64,000 nucleotides of DNA, from assembly GCA_964035795.1 (NCBI GenBank), contig OZ038323.1, forward strand, positions 7,466,671-7,530,670, in the 5' to 3' direction. Below, in pieces: positions 33,800 to 47,500 of the stretch. The translations under genes and the position numbers were made by a program. Positions within the stretch are counted from its first letter, which is position 1. The number at the start of each line of letters is the position of its first letter. Below the pieces are notes generated by a model. The model did not search any database and was not told the DNA's origin. It saw only the letters and a program-made list of their open reading frames with translations. The stretch is from Pterobdella sp. o SKG-2022. Taxonomy: Eukaryota; Annelida; Clitellata; Hirudinida; Piscicolidae.

Positions 33800-34097
33800 A
33801 AACTTATTTAAAAATTTTTTTTATTTAAACAATAATAATCATTAGTTGCCATAAAACAGATTAAACTTAACTATAACATCACGATATGCATAGAAACAAA
33901 AGAATCTGTTTAAAAAAAGGTAATTGAAGCAAAAGTGTTTAAATGTGATATATAGGCTTTCAAACTTACCATAAAAACTAGCAGTGACAAAAACATTAGA
34001 AGCATAATTGCATGAAAAAGTATTGACAGCCATAAGTTTCCAATCCCATCTTTACTCACATCTGAATGATATTAAGTGTGGAAATAATCCTTTTATA
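33800..34097 (-). other. Small two-exon transcription unit with TATA box, possible short peptide
   Basis: On the minus strand TATAAAAGG (34089-34097) is followed 31 nt later by an initiator-like TCATTC. Exon 1 ends at 33970 with an excellent donor (ATG|GTAAGT). A 64-bp intron ends with pyrimidine-rich sequence and AACAG at 33906. Exon 2 starts at 33905, and AATAAA occurs at 33819-33824. Only short frames fit. One is a very hydrophobic 20-residue peptide beginning MLLMFLSLLVFM. Another is 33 residues beginning MAVNTFSCNY. It could be a short secreted or membrane peptide gene or a non-coding RNA. Signals are clear; the product is not. Confidence 0.35.
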
Positions 34098-34367
34098 GTA
34101 TATAAAATGAATGGGAAGCGAGTGTAGTTCAACTTATAGAACATTAGAGTAATTATTTAAAGATATGGTACTTGATTTCGTTTCAAATTTTTGTACAACT
34201 TTGAACTAGTCATTAGTAAATCTGTACAATACAAAAAAAGCCGTTTATAAATGTAATATCATTTCACCTTATATAACGATATGACATATTAACATGGCAG
34301 AAATGCTTAGTAACGCCATTAAATGGAGTATTATGCCTTTGCCCAAGTTTTAAGAGTTGATGGTAGG

Positions 34368-34964
34368 TTAGTAGTTAAAACCAGAGACTTTTTTGCCAAA
34401 ATTAACAAAACCCATTTCGAAACAGTTCATATAGCTCAATGTTGTTACAATATGCATAAAATTTAACACACTAAGTAATTTACTAAGAATGAAAATTTGA
34501 CTAGTTGACACTCCCGGTAACTTTACATAGCTTTTAAATTGTTTTAAGGCTTTTATATCAATATAAGTATCTACTGAATTAAATAAATTTTTCATCCCAT
34601 ACACTTACGTTCCACGCTGGACCGCATTGCTAACAATTATTTCTAATATTTTTGAAAACTATTTTCATTGTGAGGTAATGAAAATGGACACTGCTCAAAA
34701 AACATTTTGGCTTGAAAGCAATATGCTCAATCCATGAATAAATAGTTTGATTATCTAAAAGTAAATTATTCAATTCCTTCTCGGATCATCGAAGCACTCG
34801 TTTCACAGTGTGCATACTAAATTTCATGCTTAGCAAACAATTTAGAAGAAAAAGAATGTAAAATTTTTTTTAGTTTCATGAACATACTGAAAAATTTTCA
34901 ATTGAGAATGATAGAACTTACAGCAAAGAGATAAAGACATCAGAGCCATCCAAAACGACATCAT
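34368..34964 (-). CDS. Hypothetical secreted protein with a micro-exon
   Basis: Three minus-strand pieces fit in phase: 34922-34964 (signal-peptide-like MMSFWMALMSLSLC, donor GCT|GTAAGT), a 21-nt micro-exon 34609-34629 (acceptor TTGTTAG, donor AAC|GTAAGT) and 34368-34573 (acceptor AATTCAG). Together they give 89 residues. The last exon is AT-rich and shows no known domain, so it may be a chance open frame. I do not recognise the protein. Support is limited to splice-site quality, phase agreement and the hydrophobic start. Confidence 0.25.
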
Positions 34965-35315
34965 TCCATACAACTGACTCAACCTCAACTGATGATACGG
35001 ATCGGCATACTTACATACTTTTTCCATTGATTTATATTCATAGATTTTTTCTTTTTCACTAATTCATATTTTTCCATGTGTGTCATTCTTAATAAACTTT
35101 ATAACATTTCATTCAAATTTGTTTTTATTTGTTCTGCGTCAGACAAACTTTTAAATTGAAATTTTAAAAATTTTTGCGAAACTAAATTTAATAACAAAAA
35201 TGAATCTTAAGATTTAAAATTTTATAAAAAATAGGGTCGAAGAAGTTGAGAAATAATGTTTATATCAAGTTCTACTGCAAGATCTGCGGAAATATTAAAA
35301 AGCCGCAAATAGCAG

Positions 35316-35540
35316 GGCTTGGCGAGTAGCTTCCATTTTCAACCCGTTTCATTCGAGACAACGGGCTGCTGCGGACCCTCAACCAGCAGCTTTGTTGAAG
35401 AGTTAGGGAGAAAAGTTATCGAAGCGTTTGGGAACCCTTTGAAGACAGTCTGGTTGAGCCAAAAGATATCCCTGGCAATTGTCCACGGCAATGCCACCAG
35501 CATTCTTTACTGTTTCCACTCTCCTTCCTCTTTCTCTTAA
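35316..35540 (+). pseudogene. LINE ORF2 C-terminal fragment
   Basis: The frame reads PVSFETTGCCGPSTSSFVEE, then LGRKVIEAFGNP and ISLAIVHGNATSILYCFH. This pattern (FET-GxxGP...LGRR...LS-A-xxGNA-S-L) is found at the C-terminus of reverse-transcriptase polyproteins of several invertebrate LINEs. No RT core lies next to it, so it is an orphan 3' fragment. Confidence 0.65.
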
Positions 35541-36033
35541 GCGTAGTTTTTTTTGAAGTTGTCATCGTTATTTTTTGTCTTCTTTTTGAGCAATATTTTA
35601 AGAAAATAAGTTGATAGTTTATGTTTCAAAAAAAAGTTCTAAAAAAAGTCGAATTAAATTATAATTTTAGGAACATGCAATCAAAATTATAATATATGTT
35701 TTCAAAAGCTAGAAACTTTCATTGAATATTATTTTCGTATTAATTTTTTGAAATTTTTTATGCTTCAGCTTTATCAAAGTTCACTTTTAGTACTAAAGTT
35801 TTTTCAAAAGATTTAAAAGCTTTAAGAATTTGAAAAGCTTTTGAGCATTTTTATAATGAGTTCAAAATTTTCAAAGCTTTCAAAATTTTTAGGATGCAAT
35901 AATCCTAAAGTAAGTAATTTTTTAAAACAGTTATTTTCTTGATTTTTTCAAAAGCCAACGTAAAATGGTATAATTTCAGAACACTAGTAAGTTTATTAAG
36001 ATACGAAACTTTTCGTTAAAACGTAACATTTTC

Positions 36034-36042
36034 AAGTGTACT

Positions 36043-36087
<45 letters not shown>
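36034..36087. repeat. (AT)n dinucleotide microsatellite
   Basis: A pure AT run of about 50 bp, 50 bp upstream of the first recognised NDUFAF7 exon. Confidence 0.95.
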
Positions 36088-36091
<4 letters not shown>

Positions 36092-36138
36092 GTTATTTTC
36101 TTATTGTACAACATTAATTGTTACAGATTTCAACTTGT

Positions 36139-39100
36139 ATGTTGCCAAAATATTTTCATTCTTCAACAAAAAAGCAAAAAAATGTTGAAAATAAAAGTTT
36201 ATCTACTGAATTATCAGATAAGATAAAATCTACAATTAAAATCAAAGGACCAATAACAATTGCTGAATATATGCAGACGATCCTAACTCACCAATCCCAT
36301 GGATATTACATGAATAAAGTTTGTCAAATACTTCAAGTATAATCATAGATCTCTTCAATTCACTTTCTACCTTACTCATTTTTTGACAGATAAATATAGT
36401 AAAAATAATAAATAGTATTTCAGTTTGGAACATAATTAAAATTCTGATATTTTAAACTTCATAATGGCATTCATTAGGATGTGTTTGGTGAGAAAGGAGA
36501 TTTCATCACTTCACCTGAAATCTCTCAAATATTTGGAGAACTTGGTACTATCAATATACAATACAAGCTGTATATAATAGCAAGATAAATAATATTTTAA
36601 TATATCAATCATGTATAATGTTTTGAGATATATTTATTATAAATATTATATAAATAATGAAAAATAAAATATTTTGATGAAATTATTCATTTGAGTTTTA
36701 GATTTTAATTCTTACTAATATACAAAAAGGTTCATCTATAAATTATTTTTTACTTCTTATATCACCACTATTAAATCTGTTCTAAAATAACTGTTAATAC
36801 TTCTCACAAAAACCCAATACATAATTCATAAAGTGGGTGTCTGGTTGGTTAATGAGTGGGTAAATGATGGAGGGAAAATGGATGTGGATTTGGTGGAGCT
36901 GGGGCCTGGGAGAGGAACACTCATGGTTGACATTCTTCGGGTCAGTTTTTACAGGGTTATGAGGGTTGTTATAGTGATTTTCAGTTAATACCAAGCATAT
37001 ATGTATTTATATTTTTGATATCATGTTTTTGGTCGTTTTTATGGATTAGAAAATCTATAGTAATAATTTTACATAACTAAATTCAAATAAATCAAACGTT
37101 TACCAGATATTTTCTCATAATTATTTTTACATAATTAGGTATTCTCGAAATTTCCTGAGTTGCACAAAAGGACGAGTGTGAGGATGGTCGAGGTGAGTCC
37201 GCATTTGAAACAGATCCAAGTGCATAATCTATGTGGTGAGCACCAGTATCAGAGATTCCTTAAAGATCAAAGTAGGTTGGATGCCACATAGGGGAATGTT
37301 TGCTAACAGGTTTTGAGTTTTCGTGGTTTTCATGTGAGCTATTCAAAGAGGGTTTTGATATAGAGATTGACAACTCATGTTTAAAGTGACCTGCTAGTTG
37401 ATTTATTTGTTTGTGGATTGTTTAAGGATGGTGGAATGTTGAAGGTAATTCAAAATTTTCTATAAGTTTATTGGGGCTTGCCGTTGCTATATTGTTTTAT
37501 TATGTAGTTATCTATAACCCCATTTTAAACGCAGCTGTTTTTAATCAAATTATGTTTCATATAGTATTGCAATAAGTAACGCTACCGTTATAACTATGGC
37601 GCATCGTTTCAGACTCGAAACAGCAGAACAGCACCTACTCCACAAAAGATGGACTTCAAATCTCTTGGCATCAAACACTATCCAACCTTTCTTCATCCAC
37701 CACTCAATCTTCTTTCCATCCATCTTTTCATCCATCAACGAATTCTTCTCTTCATTTATCCAGTGATCCATCTCTTTATCCATTTACTTCGAAGGATGAC
37801 TTGTCTAACCATCCATCCATCATTTCATCCATATATCCCACAAAAACATTGGTTGTTGCCCATGAGTTTTTTGATGCTTTACCCATTCATAAATTTCAAG
37901 TGAGGGTCTTCCATTTACTTTTAGCCGTTACAATTTTTTATATCTTGTGAAGTTTTTTGACATATGTTTTATCGAAATCTTTGTTATTTATCAAAGCCCT
38001 GTTTGTGAACCAGCTAATTATGAAAATCATCATCGTTTATCTTTTTTATGGTTCCATTTTATACGTTTTTTTGAAATAATTTTTAATCAATTTTTGCATT
38101 ATCATCGTCTCATGGCCAGAAAGTGGAGGGAAAATGGAGGGAGGTGCTGGTGGGGTTGGTAGATGACCGTCTACAGATACTCACATCTCATGGCGATACT
38201 GTCGCCAAGGCTTTGTTATCGGAGGTGATGATAATGGTCGAGTAATTTTACCCTCTGCTGAAGAAAATCGACTATAAACATAATTGATTTTCAATGTTCT
38301 AACTATACTTGATAATTTAAGATTGTTTTACGAAAAGATCTTAAGTAAAAAGATGATTTAATCTCAGCTTATATCACATACCCAATCCACTATAATCACC
38401 AAATGTTAAAATCAATATATAAAATGCTGATAATGTGATTTCATTAATACTTCTGTTATAAATGTTTAGGGTTGAAAGGTTTAGTGCCAATAATCACATA
38501 CATTTTATTATCAAAACTCACACGCACACAGACCCTAGCACAACTGCCTCCAGAACAAGAGCATGCGGAAATCTCACCAGCTTCACTTCAGTACATCAAG
38601 CTGATATCATCTTGCATCGATAAGAATGGCAGTTGTCTTATCATCGATTACGGACATATGGGAGACAAGCACGACACATTCAGGGTTGTGCATATTTTGT
38701 ATGAACCTTATGTGTATATATATGAATCCAAGTTTATGTACGTAAAAACATGGATATTTGTTTGAAAAAAAGCAAACACACGCACACAAACATACATACA
38801 CACACAGGCGTTCAGCAAGCACCGATTGGTGGACCCGTTAGAATCACCTGGGTCATGTGATTTAACTGCTGACGTCAACTTCAAGCAGCTGTTGAAGACT
38901 GCCAGCAAGTATGAAGGTGGGTGAGTTTCATGATGGTATAAGAAGATTGTGTAATATAATTGTTCAATGATTTCTTTAAAATAGAACGCAAAGTTTAAAA
39001 AGGTAAACATATTTTTCTTAGATTTGATCAATGATTATATTGATGAATAAAAAAAATAAAAGTTGAAAAATAATAACAATAGGGTACAGGTTGAATAGTT

Positions 39101-39672
39101 ATATGATAATCGCGCTTCAGTTGCTCACCTGGAGCTATAAAAATCCAATTTAATATTAATACTACTATTCATTACTAATATTATCATCATTATTATTATT
39201 ATTCAATTTTCTTTATCGAAGGAGTGAAATCGTTTGGCCCTGTGAGTCAGAACTCTTTCCTGCATAGTATGGGTGCCGATGTGAGGTTGAAGGTAGGTGA
39301 TGATATAGGATATTTTGTTTCCATATAAGTTATATATATATATATATATAAGTTATCAACATAATTAAGGTGAAAATTTAAAAAAAAAATTAATCACTAG
39401 AACTACATCGAGCTGTCTCTAAAAAATAATTTTTTACACTAAAACAAATTTTTTTAAAAATTTGTCATGAGCCTTGTTTTTGGACATATTCTTGATAATT
39501 TACTTCATTCGTTTCACATCAGGTATTGCTAAGCAAAGCGAAGACCGATAAGGAAAGAAACGACTTGTTATCCGGGTACAAAATGATAAGTGAAGAAGGT
39601 GGTATGGGCGGGAGATTTAAAGTTTTGGCGCTGAAAAATTCATCTAGCGACCAAGTGCCCGCTGCCTTTTGA
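36139..39672 (+). CDS. NDUFAF7: NDUFAF7, complex I assembly arginine methyltransferase
   Basis: Ten plus-strand exons (36139-36318, 36478-36544, 36834-36940, 37139-37271, 37613-37899, 38120-38224, 38532-38684, 38808-38916, 39222-39292, 39523-39672) total 1362 nt, or 453 residues, in phase; human is about 441. Motifs in order: IKGPITIAEYMQ, HGYYMNKDVFGEKGDFITSP, EISQIFGEL, VELGPGRGTLMVDILR (SAM-binding loop, about residues 102-118), MVEVSPHLKQIQ, VAHEFFDALPIHKFQ, IDYGHMGDKHDTFR, DLTADVNF, FGPVSQNSFL and LLSGYKMI. The enzyme dimethylates NDUFS2 in the mitochondrial matrix during early complex I assembly. The start lies just after an acceptor (GTTACAG at 36126), so an upstream exon may add to the transit peptide. 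Exon 37613-37899 carries a Ser/His/Pro-rich insert (FHPSFHPSTNSS region) absent from the usual family length. Confidence 0.94.
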
Positions 39673-41479
39673 CCACAGCATAACTTGTGTTAAATTATAA
39701 TTTTTTTTAATGCTTTTGAGTCAGCCATATTTGTTTATAGGTAGTTTATAATGATGATGTCATATTCTGATGTGATGACTATTTTAATACACGCATGAAA
39801 CTTTTAAAAAATTATGATCTTTTTTTTATTTTTTTTAATTTATCATGATGGCCAATTTAGATTATAGTGTTGTACGTGTCTTTGAATTTGTTTAGACGGT
39901 AGTAAAAGTGACAGTGAACGATTTTTGAATATTTTACGTTTAACAATACAATACAATTTTACGTTGAATAATATCTTTCAAAATCGTTATTTGATCGTAT
40001 GTTGTATCAAAAATTCGATTTTTTACTAATCGACTAAACGAACGACAAGAAATGATACTATACATTTTTACGTACGTTATGAAAATTCCCTCACCATTGT
40101 GTTGCTTTTATTATATTTCTTGCTATTAATTCTTCCAAAACGACATAGTTAATGTTCTACACAGAATAACTACCAAAGAATACCCCTCACAGTTTGCCTC
40201 GAGGTCCAATCGAGTGATATTGAAAAAAGCTTCAAATCAAGCTTAAATCAAGCTTGTTCTTAAGAAAAATTTTGCAACGAGTTTTTTCGCAATCCTCTAT
40301 GTAATTGTTTGCGCCAATGGTGTTTCCGGTAGTATTAGCCCATCTTTGGCTATATTTTGAGAGCTTTGTAACATTGCTTTTTGATAGCTTAATGGAGACG
40401 TTGGTTAGGTTTGTAAGTCTTTTTGAGAAATATATCGACAAAGATTTGGCAAAGATTTGATCTTGAAGGCGGAAAAATTATATTTTAAAAAGTAAATTTT
40501 TTTTTGTTTCAGGTTTATGAACTTCGATGCTTTTGTTTCATTTTGAAAACGATGCTCAAAAATTAATTAGAGAAAAAAACGCGAATTAAAAAGAACCAAA
40601 ATTGCAAAGAATACTAATTTAATTACAACCTCTTTGGCACAAACGTCCACTTGATTAGTTGATAATGCATATTTCAGTGTCAGAACTAGAAAAAATTCAT
40701 ACCCACGTGTGAAAATTTTTGCTTTTGCATCAATAGCCTTTTCATATTTAAAAATTCTATAAATTCAAATGTTTGCTTGTTCGTTAAATAAAAACACGTT
40801 TGATAAAGCCTTTCAAAAGAAAGGGTTATTTTAAACATAGAATTTTAATTGAGGATTTTAGTATGTTTGTCACATTGAAAAAAATTGAGTGCATTTGCTT
40901 GGAGGAAAAGTTTGACACCTGCAGCTTTTCAATCTTCTGGAAATTATAATCTGAAAGTGCTTTTTTATTTATTTCAATGCCATATGCTTTTGCAAGAGTA
41001 AAGTCATTATTTAAAAAAATTTTTAAATGTTAAAATTGAATATTATCACCGTTCATTTTTCAAATCTAAATCATGTTAAAAGTTTTGATTCAAACATTGT
41101 TTAACAAAAATTTATGTTTTGAACAGGCTCCAGAAAAAACATTTTTTTTCATAAATATTAACTTTTTTTATTGTATAGATACTTGAAATGAAAAAAGCTT
41201 ATTTTTAAAAAAAATGATTTTTTTTTAGTGAAGCGCTCAAAAAACTGTATTGCATGGAAATATGGAAATACTTTGGTATACATTTTCTATGCGACTCAGC
41301 TTAACCCGTCTGATTGCCGTGTGAAGTAAATTGGGTTATACACTTTTCATTTTTTATATATAAGAGTTTCAATGGAATTTTTGAAGTTTATATATAGATA
41401 ATTGTTTAGACTCAAAATTTGACTTATCGGTCTTCTATGATTAACTGTCACCATTAGCATATTCACTCCTTTATTAGGA
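39673..41479. other. AT-rich intergenic stretch between NDUFAF7 and UGCG
   Basis: No coding exon, RNA gene or recognised repeat could be supported. Open frames here are short and without motifs. The right end leads into the UGCG promoter. Confidence 0.6.
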
Positions 41480-41512
41480 TATAAAGCTCGTTGGTTCAGT
41501 TCTAATTTCAGT
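41480..41512 (+). promoter_or_regulatory. TATA/initiator promoter candidate for UGCG
   Basis: TATAAA at 41480-41485 is followed 28 nt later by TCAGTTT (41508), a good initiator match. That is about 75 nt before the ATG at 41583. Spacing resembles the AChBP-like promoter. Confidence 0.45.
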
Positions 41513-41582
41513 TTAGTAAATGGTTAATTTAATTTTATGAAAATCACACTAAGCTAGAACTACGGGTTATCTTTAAGTTGAT

Positions 41583-44500
41583 ATGAATCATTTTGCTGAA
41601 AAAACTACTTTCAGCAAAAAAACTAATGTTAAATCTTACGTTGCGGAATACTACAATTTCCCTTCTGTCAAAACCGAGCTGATGACATTTGATTACATTA
41701 TTTATTACATCGCTCTTATCTTCTTCATCGCATGGTGGTTTCTTTGGCTCATTCACATCACCGCCATTATCTATGCGTGAGTTTTTTATTTTTTTAAAAT
41801 ATAAGAGATTTGATGTATCGAATTTTTAAATCTTATATGTTTATGATATTGAGACAGATTAATTTCCATGTATGAGGTAATAACATTATTTGATTTGATT
41901 GACAAGATACTACTTAGACTTTTAATCACATTTGACCCTAAATTCGAAACCTTATTAATGAAAGGTTTTTTTTAGATTAAGTAAAAAAACAAAAAACATA
42001 AAATTAATAAGTTGAGCATTCAATATTTCATAATCAAGGAGGATTACTAAACTTCTATTGAATCATTATTATTCAATCAATAAATATGTTCATTATAGAA
42101 AGTTTTGGGATTTCACATTCTAAAAATACCCAAACTCTTTCACATAACTTTTTAAAAATATCCTAAAAACAACAAGTAATTTTTACATTTATAACAATAT
42201 GATATCTGTATTGATTATATAGCTAACAGCAAAAAATAAAGCAATTGATTTTATAATCTACATAACATTTCAGTTGTTTTTATCAACTGTTTCTCATTTT
42301 GATTAAGATTTATATTAAGAATAATTCAACGTGTGTTATTATATAAATTTATTTTTTTAGTTATTTAATCATAATAATTTTTGACCTAAAATATTGGCAT
42401 ATAAGATATTTGAAGTTATCCATCAAATTTATTATTCCGCATTAAGAATTATTAATATGTTCATACATAAAAAATAATCAATAATAGACCAAAACATGGC
42501 CATGAAATTCATCATATCCATAAAGTCTAAAATGCACACAGAAATGCAAAGAATTCAATTGTCTTGGCAACACCTTTATATTTTAAGAAGTTCTACACAG
42601 CGTCATTTAGACTAATACTGGTAGCTAATATTGAGAATCAATAAAATATATAACATGGAAATTTATTTTCAATAGTGAAGTGAAAGAAAAAATTTGAACA
42701 TGTAAAGTATATGTTGAAAGTCTTTTGTATAACAAATATTTATTGACCAGTTATGGGCTCAAAACTTAGAAGCATTCCAAAGCAAATTATTATGATTAAT
42801 GCTAGTTTAAAACAACACTAGCATAAAATTATAAAATATTAGAAATGACTGCTTTCAGTGGTTATGGTACTCAATGTCACTTACAGATTAAACAAAGTGT
42901 TGCAAAAAACATGATGTAAATGGAAAGCTTTATTCTAAATATTGGACAATATTTAAGAAATAATCAACCACCAGCTTTGAATCTGACAAAACAAATCAAT
43001 TCATGCACTTCACAAAAAATAAATAGAGGAAAAATTTAAGTGATGCTCACAAAATTGAATATCACTTGTGATAAATATATAATTCAACCTGTTATGATCA
43101 GCTAAGACTATTCATCTTAATCATATTGAATTTATTTAAGTTTAACTTGAAATGCTTCAAACACCATATGTCTTTGTAATTTAAGCCATGCAAAATGAAA
43201 TTATGCTAATATACTGATGAATTCACTTGAGTCAAATGGCTGTCTCAAGTTTCATTTGGAATGTCTGCCTTATGATTTCATTTGAGTGTTTGAATGTTTT
43301 CAAGTTATTTTATGTAACAATATTATAACAATGATTATAATTATATTTTCTAGTTATTTATTCAAAACTCAATTTTCATCTTTTTTATATTTCATTATAC
43401 ACATACATATTCAAGTCATTTATTAAATAAGGATAATTTTATTATAAGTGTATGTTAAGATTGATTATCATTAGTATCATCTTGAAAAAATTCTGAGAAA
43501 AAGCTTTTGAAATAAATAATAAGGATTCTAAAATTACATCAAACTTTTCCACTTTTAAAATATAAAAGTAAAAGAATTTTTTTATTGTCTTTTTTAAAAA
43601 ATATATAATTAATAGTCTGTTTTATTCAGAATAAGACTGGATAAATTTTTCCAAATATTTTTTGTTTTTTGTCATCATCATTCACTAATTCATCGTAAAA
43701 ACAAAATTAATTCAATTGAAAGTTTTCCAAAAAAATTTTTTGTTAACCTTTTTTTTTGAAGACTCTTATACTCAAATCTAATTAAGATGCTCTTTTAAAA
43801 TCACATCAAAAACCTCAAGCATCTTAAATAAAAACATTGATGCTAATAATGACGTTAATTCAATTTCTTTAAAACATTTATGATAATAAAAATATTTCTC
43901 AATAATACTTGAAATTTATTTTTACAACCAAAAATGAAGTGAAACCCAAAAAGCAAATGAACTAAAATAATTACTGAGGAATGTATTTTTGTTTTAAATT
44001 TTTTCATTTCCCCATAAAAACGATAATTGTTTAATTGAGCCAACAATTTTTACTGCTGGTGATGTTTAAAATGAAAAAATAATTTAGATCAATGTTATTT
44101 TTTTTTTAAAATTTAAAAATGCTAACCTGCTTTTTAATATAATGAGAATTGAAATGTTATATATCAAAGGGAAAGTTAATCTCCAATAACTTAGCCTATA
44201 ACAAATTAACAGAACAAGAATGAGTTTCCAATTCTTTATGAAAAGTAGTGTCTGATATAACAAGTGTTATTGTTAAAACGGATTAATTTTCTCTATTGCT
44301 ACTATTCTTCAATAAAAACTTTAAATTTTGTTATCTATTTATCCGCCTATTTCTCTATGAAACTAACACATCATTTTCCATGCTGCCATAATAACCTCTT
44401 CATCATTAACACTAACCCTCTTCATTACGGTTACCACTACTAACTCACCACCAACTGGACTCCAGATGGATGAAGCTGCATAGAAGGAGCACAGCTCCAG

Positions 44501-47500
44501 AGGATTTTGATTATCCTGGCGTCACTGTACTCAAGCCCCTCACGGGAGTTGACAAGAACCTCCAAGAAAATCTCAACTCATTTTTTTCTCTTAAATATCC
44601 TAAGGTTATCACCTTTATGTGTTCAAATTTAAGCGTTTTACGTTTTTATTATAATTATTAATGTTATTATTGTTATTAAATAACGTATATTAATTTCAAA
44701 AACAAAAAAATATGCAGGTTGTTATTTTTCATATTAAGCTATCGATATACCAGGATTCAGTTAGGCATTTGAAACTGAAAGTACCTGCTTTAGTGTACAA
44801 AACATTCAAGGTAAGAAGGTGAAAAGATTGGATGTTGAAAAGTTTATTTCCAAGTTGCTGAACACTCCTTTGGTATTTTCAACATACTTGAATTTAGATT
44901 CTGCTGTGAGCAAGTATTTCTCAACTTTGAAGCGCATTTTAGATGAACTCATTTCTGAGAAAGTTGTAAGAATTTATCAGAGACCCTCTGATGTTTGGTT
45001 TGATGAGGGATGCAAGATTTCTAAATGCATAAACCCAATCTGAGCCATTCTCCTATAGTCCAATTTCAAATGTCCCTGTCTTATCAAAAATACTGGAACG
45101 GTTGGTTTTAGAAAGGACACGTAGTTTTTTGGTTGAAAATGATCTTTTTCCGAGATTTCACACTGCTTATCGCCCTTTTCTTTCAACAGAAACTGTTATC
45201 ACAAAAATCCACATGGATATTTTAAAAGCAGCTGATGAAGGTATGTTTAGTCTTTTGATATTGTTGGATCTTTCCTCAGCCTTTGATTTAGTTAATCATA
45301 ATATTTTAATAAATAAGCTATATTCAAAATTCGGTTTTAAGGGTTTAGTTTTAGAATGGTATAAGAGCTATTTAAATAATAGGTGTTATTATATTACTAA
45401 TAATAGTGTTAGGACTAATTTATTTCATCTCCGTACTGGTGTGCCACAAGGTTCTGTAATCGGCCTGCTCTTATTTAATCTGTATTCTAGTGATCTAGAA
45501 ACAATTGCACAAAGACATAACTTGAGTTTTCACCAATATGCAGATGACACACTATTGTATTCTAGTTGTGTCCCTGGTGAAACTGAGCAATTGCAGAACA
45601 GATTGTCTGATTGCGTCGATGAGATGGCAGCCTGGATGGAATTCAATAGTCTTAAACTCAATAGATCCAAAACTGAAGCTATATGGTTTTCTTCTTTGAG
45701 AAAGGTGAAAAAGTTACCAACCAAACAGATAAGGATACTGGATACTTTCATATCACCTTCAGAAAGTGTCAAAAGCCTGGGTGTTTTCATGGATAGAGAC
45801 TTAAGCATGAACTCACATATAAGTAAGATGTTGCAAGCAGGCTTCTCAGCTCTCGAGCAGATAAGGTCCATTAAGAAGTGTCTTTCTTATGAATCATTGA
45901 GGACCCTTGCTGTTGCTTTGATTCTGAGCAGAATAGATTATTGCAACACATTGTTAGCTGGGTTACCTGAAAAGCAGCTATGTAGATTCCAGTCTCTTAT
46001 CAACACTACAGCCAGGTTAATTACAAGAACAAGGAAGTTAGACCATATAACTCCAGTTTTGAAAATGTTGCATTGGGTCAAAGTTAGAGATAGGGTAGTT
46101 TATAAAATATTATTACTTATATTTAAATGTAGGCTAAGATATGGTCTAAAATACATATCGGAAAGACTCATACCTATCTTTGAAATACCTGAAAGGCGAA
46201 AGCTTAGATCTTCGGACTCAACCAATTTATACATCCCTAAGTCCAAAATGTCTAGTATTGGAAAGCCTAGGTTTGAGGTTGAATGTCCAAGTTTGTGGAA
46301 CGGCTTGCCGGAAGGCTTAAGAAGGGTTAGGAAAGGGAAGGAATTTGCAAAGAGGCTAAAAATTAGTTTTTTTTTTTAAATATTAAGCTGTTATAACCCA
46401 TTATTATAATAGAATATTTTACAAATATCAAGTGATCTTGAAACTCTCTGGGTTAAACATCACTATAATAAACCTCGTAAATTATTATTTATATTTTTAT
46501 TTAAAAATGTTGAATATATGTGAATTTATTTTTAACACAACAATTTACAATAGTATTAGAATTCAGTTTAGAGAATAAAGTAGTATATTACTCTATATCA
46601 ACTACATTAATTTTAAATATTTCATCAACGTTTACAAATAATTTTTTAACAAAATAATAGTAAAAAAAACTTAAGTATATTTTCCTTCTCATTATAAACC
46701 TTGACTTCATAATAATAACTCAACAAATCTCAACCAAACATTGCAATCAAAGTTGCCATCTATAGGTCATTTGACTCGAATAATCGTTTCTTATCATTTG
46801 ACTTTAACAACCACTATCATCATTATTCAAATTGCTTGAAAAAAAATTTTTTGCTCTTAAGCTTATATAATTATTTAAATATATTCTGCATTATGAAATA
46901 TTTTGTATTAAAAAAAGCAAATTTCAGCTTATACAAATAACAATAAAAGTCACCAAGAACAACCATAAAATTAAAATAATAGAAATTCCAAAGAAATGCA
47001 CACGATAAAACACTAATGATACAGTACGAGTTGTTGTTTTGTATTGAGGACGTGAAGGATCCCGCTGTGCTACTGGTCGAGAAACTCAAAAAAAGCTATC
47101 CCCATGTTGATACGCGTATCTTCGTTGGAGGTTTGTTGCACTGTTGATGTCTGAGCTTTGTGGTTTTTCAATGTTAAATAAATATGATGATTTTTGTTTT
47201 TATTAGCGTGCATTGAAAAACTCATTTTTGTTTCTTTATTGACACAAAGCTTTTCGATGTTTAATTCGTAAGCTTTTTTGTGTTATTTTGTGGCTAGTTC
47301 AGGTTCATAAAGCGTTATTGAAAGAAATTTAGAACTTATGTTTCGCGTCTCAAGTACTGTAGAGAGCTTGGATGTTGGGATTCTGTACCTTTCAGAGATT
47401 TTTCACTGCTTATTCATTTGAATCCCTGGTTTTGTGAGGTTGTATTGTTTGAGTATTTTACCATCTCTTCTTGTACATACCTGGTATATAACAAGTGTTA

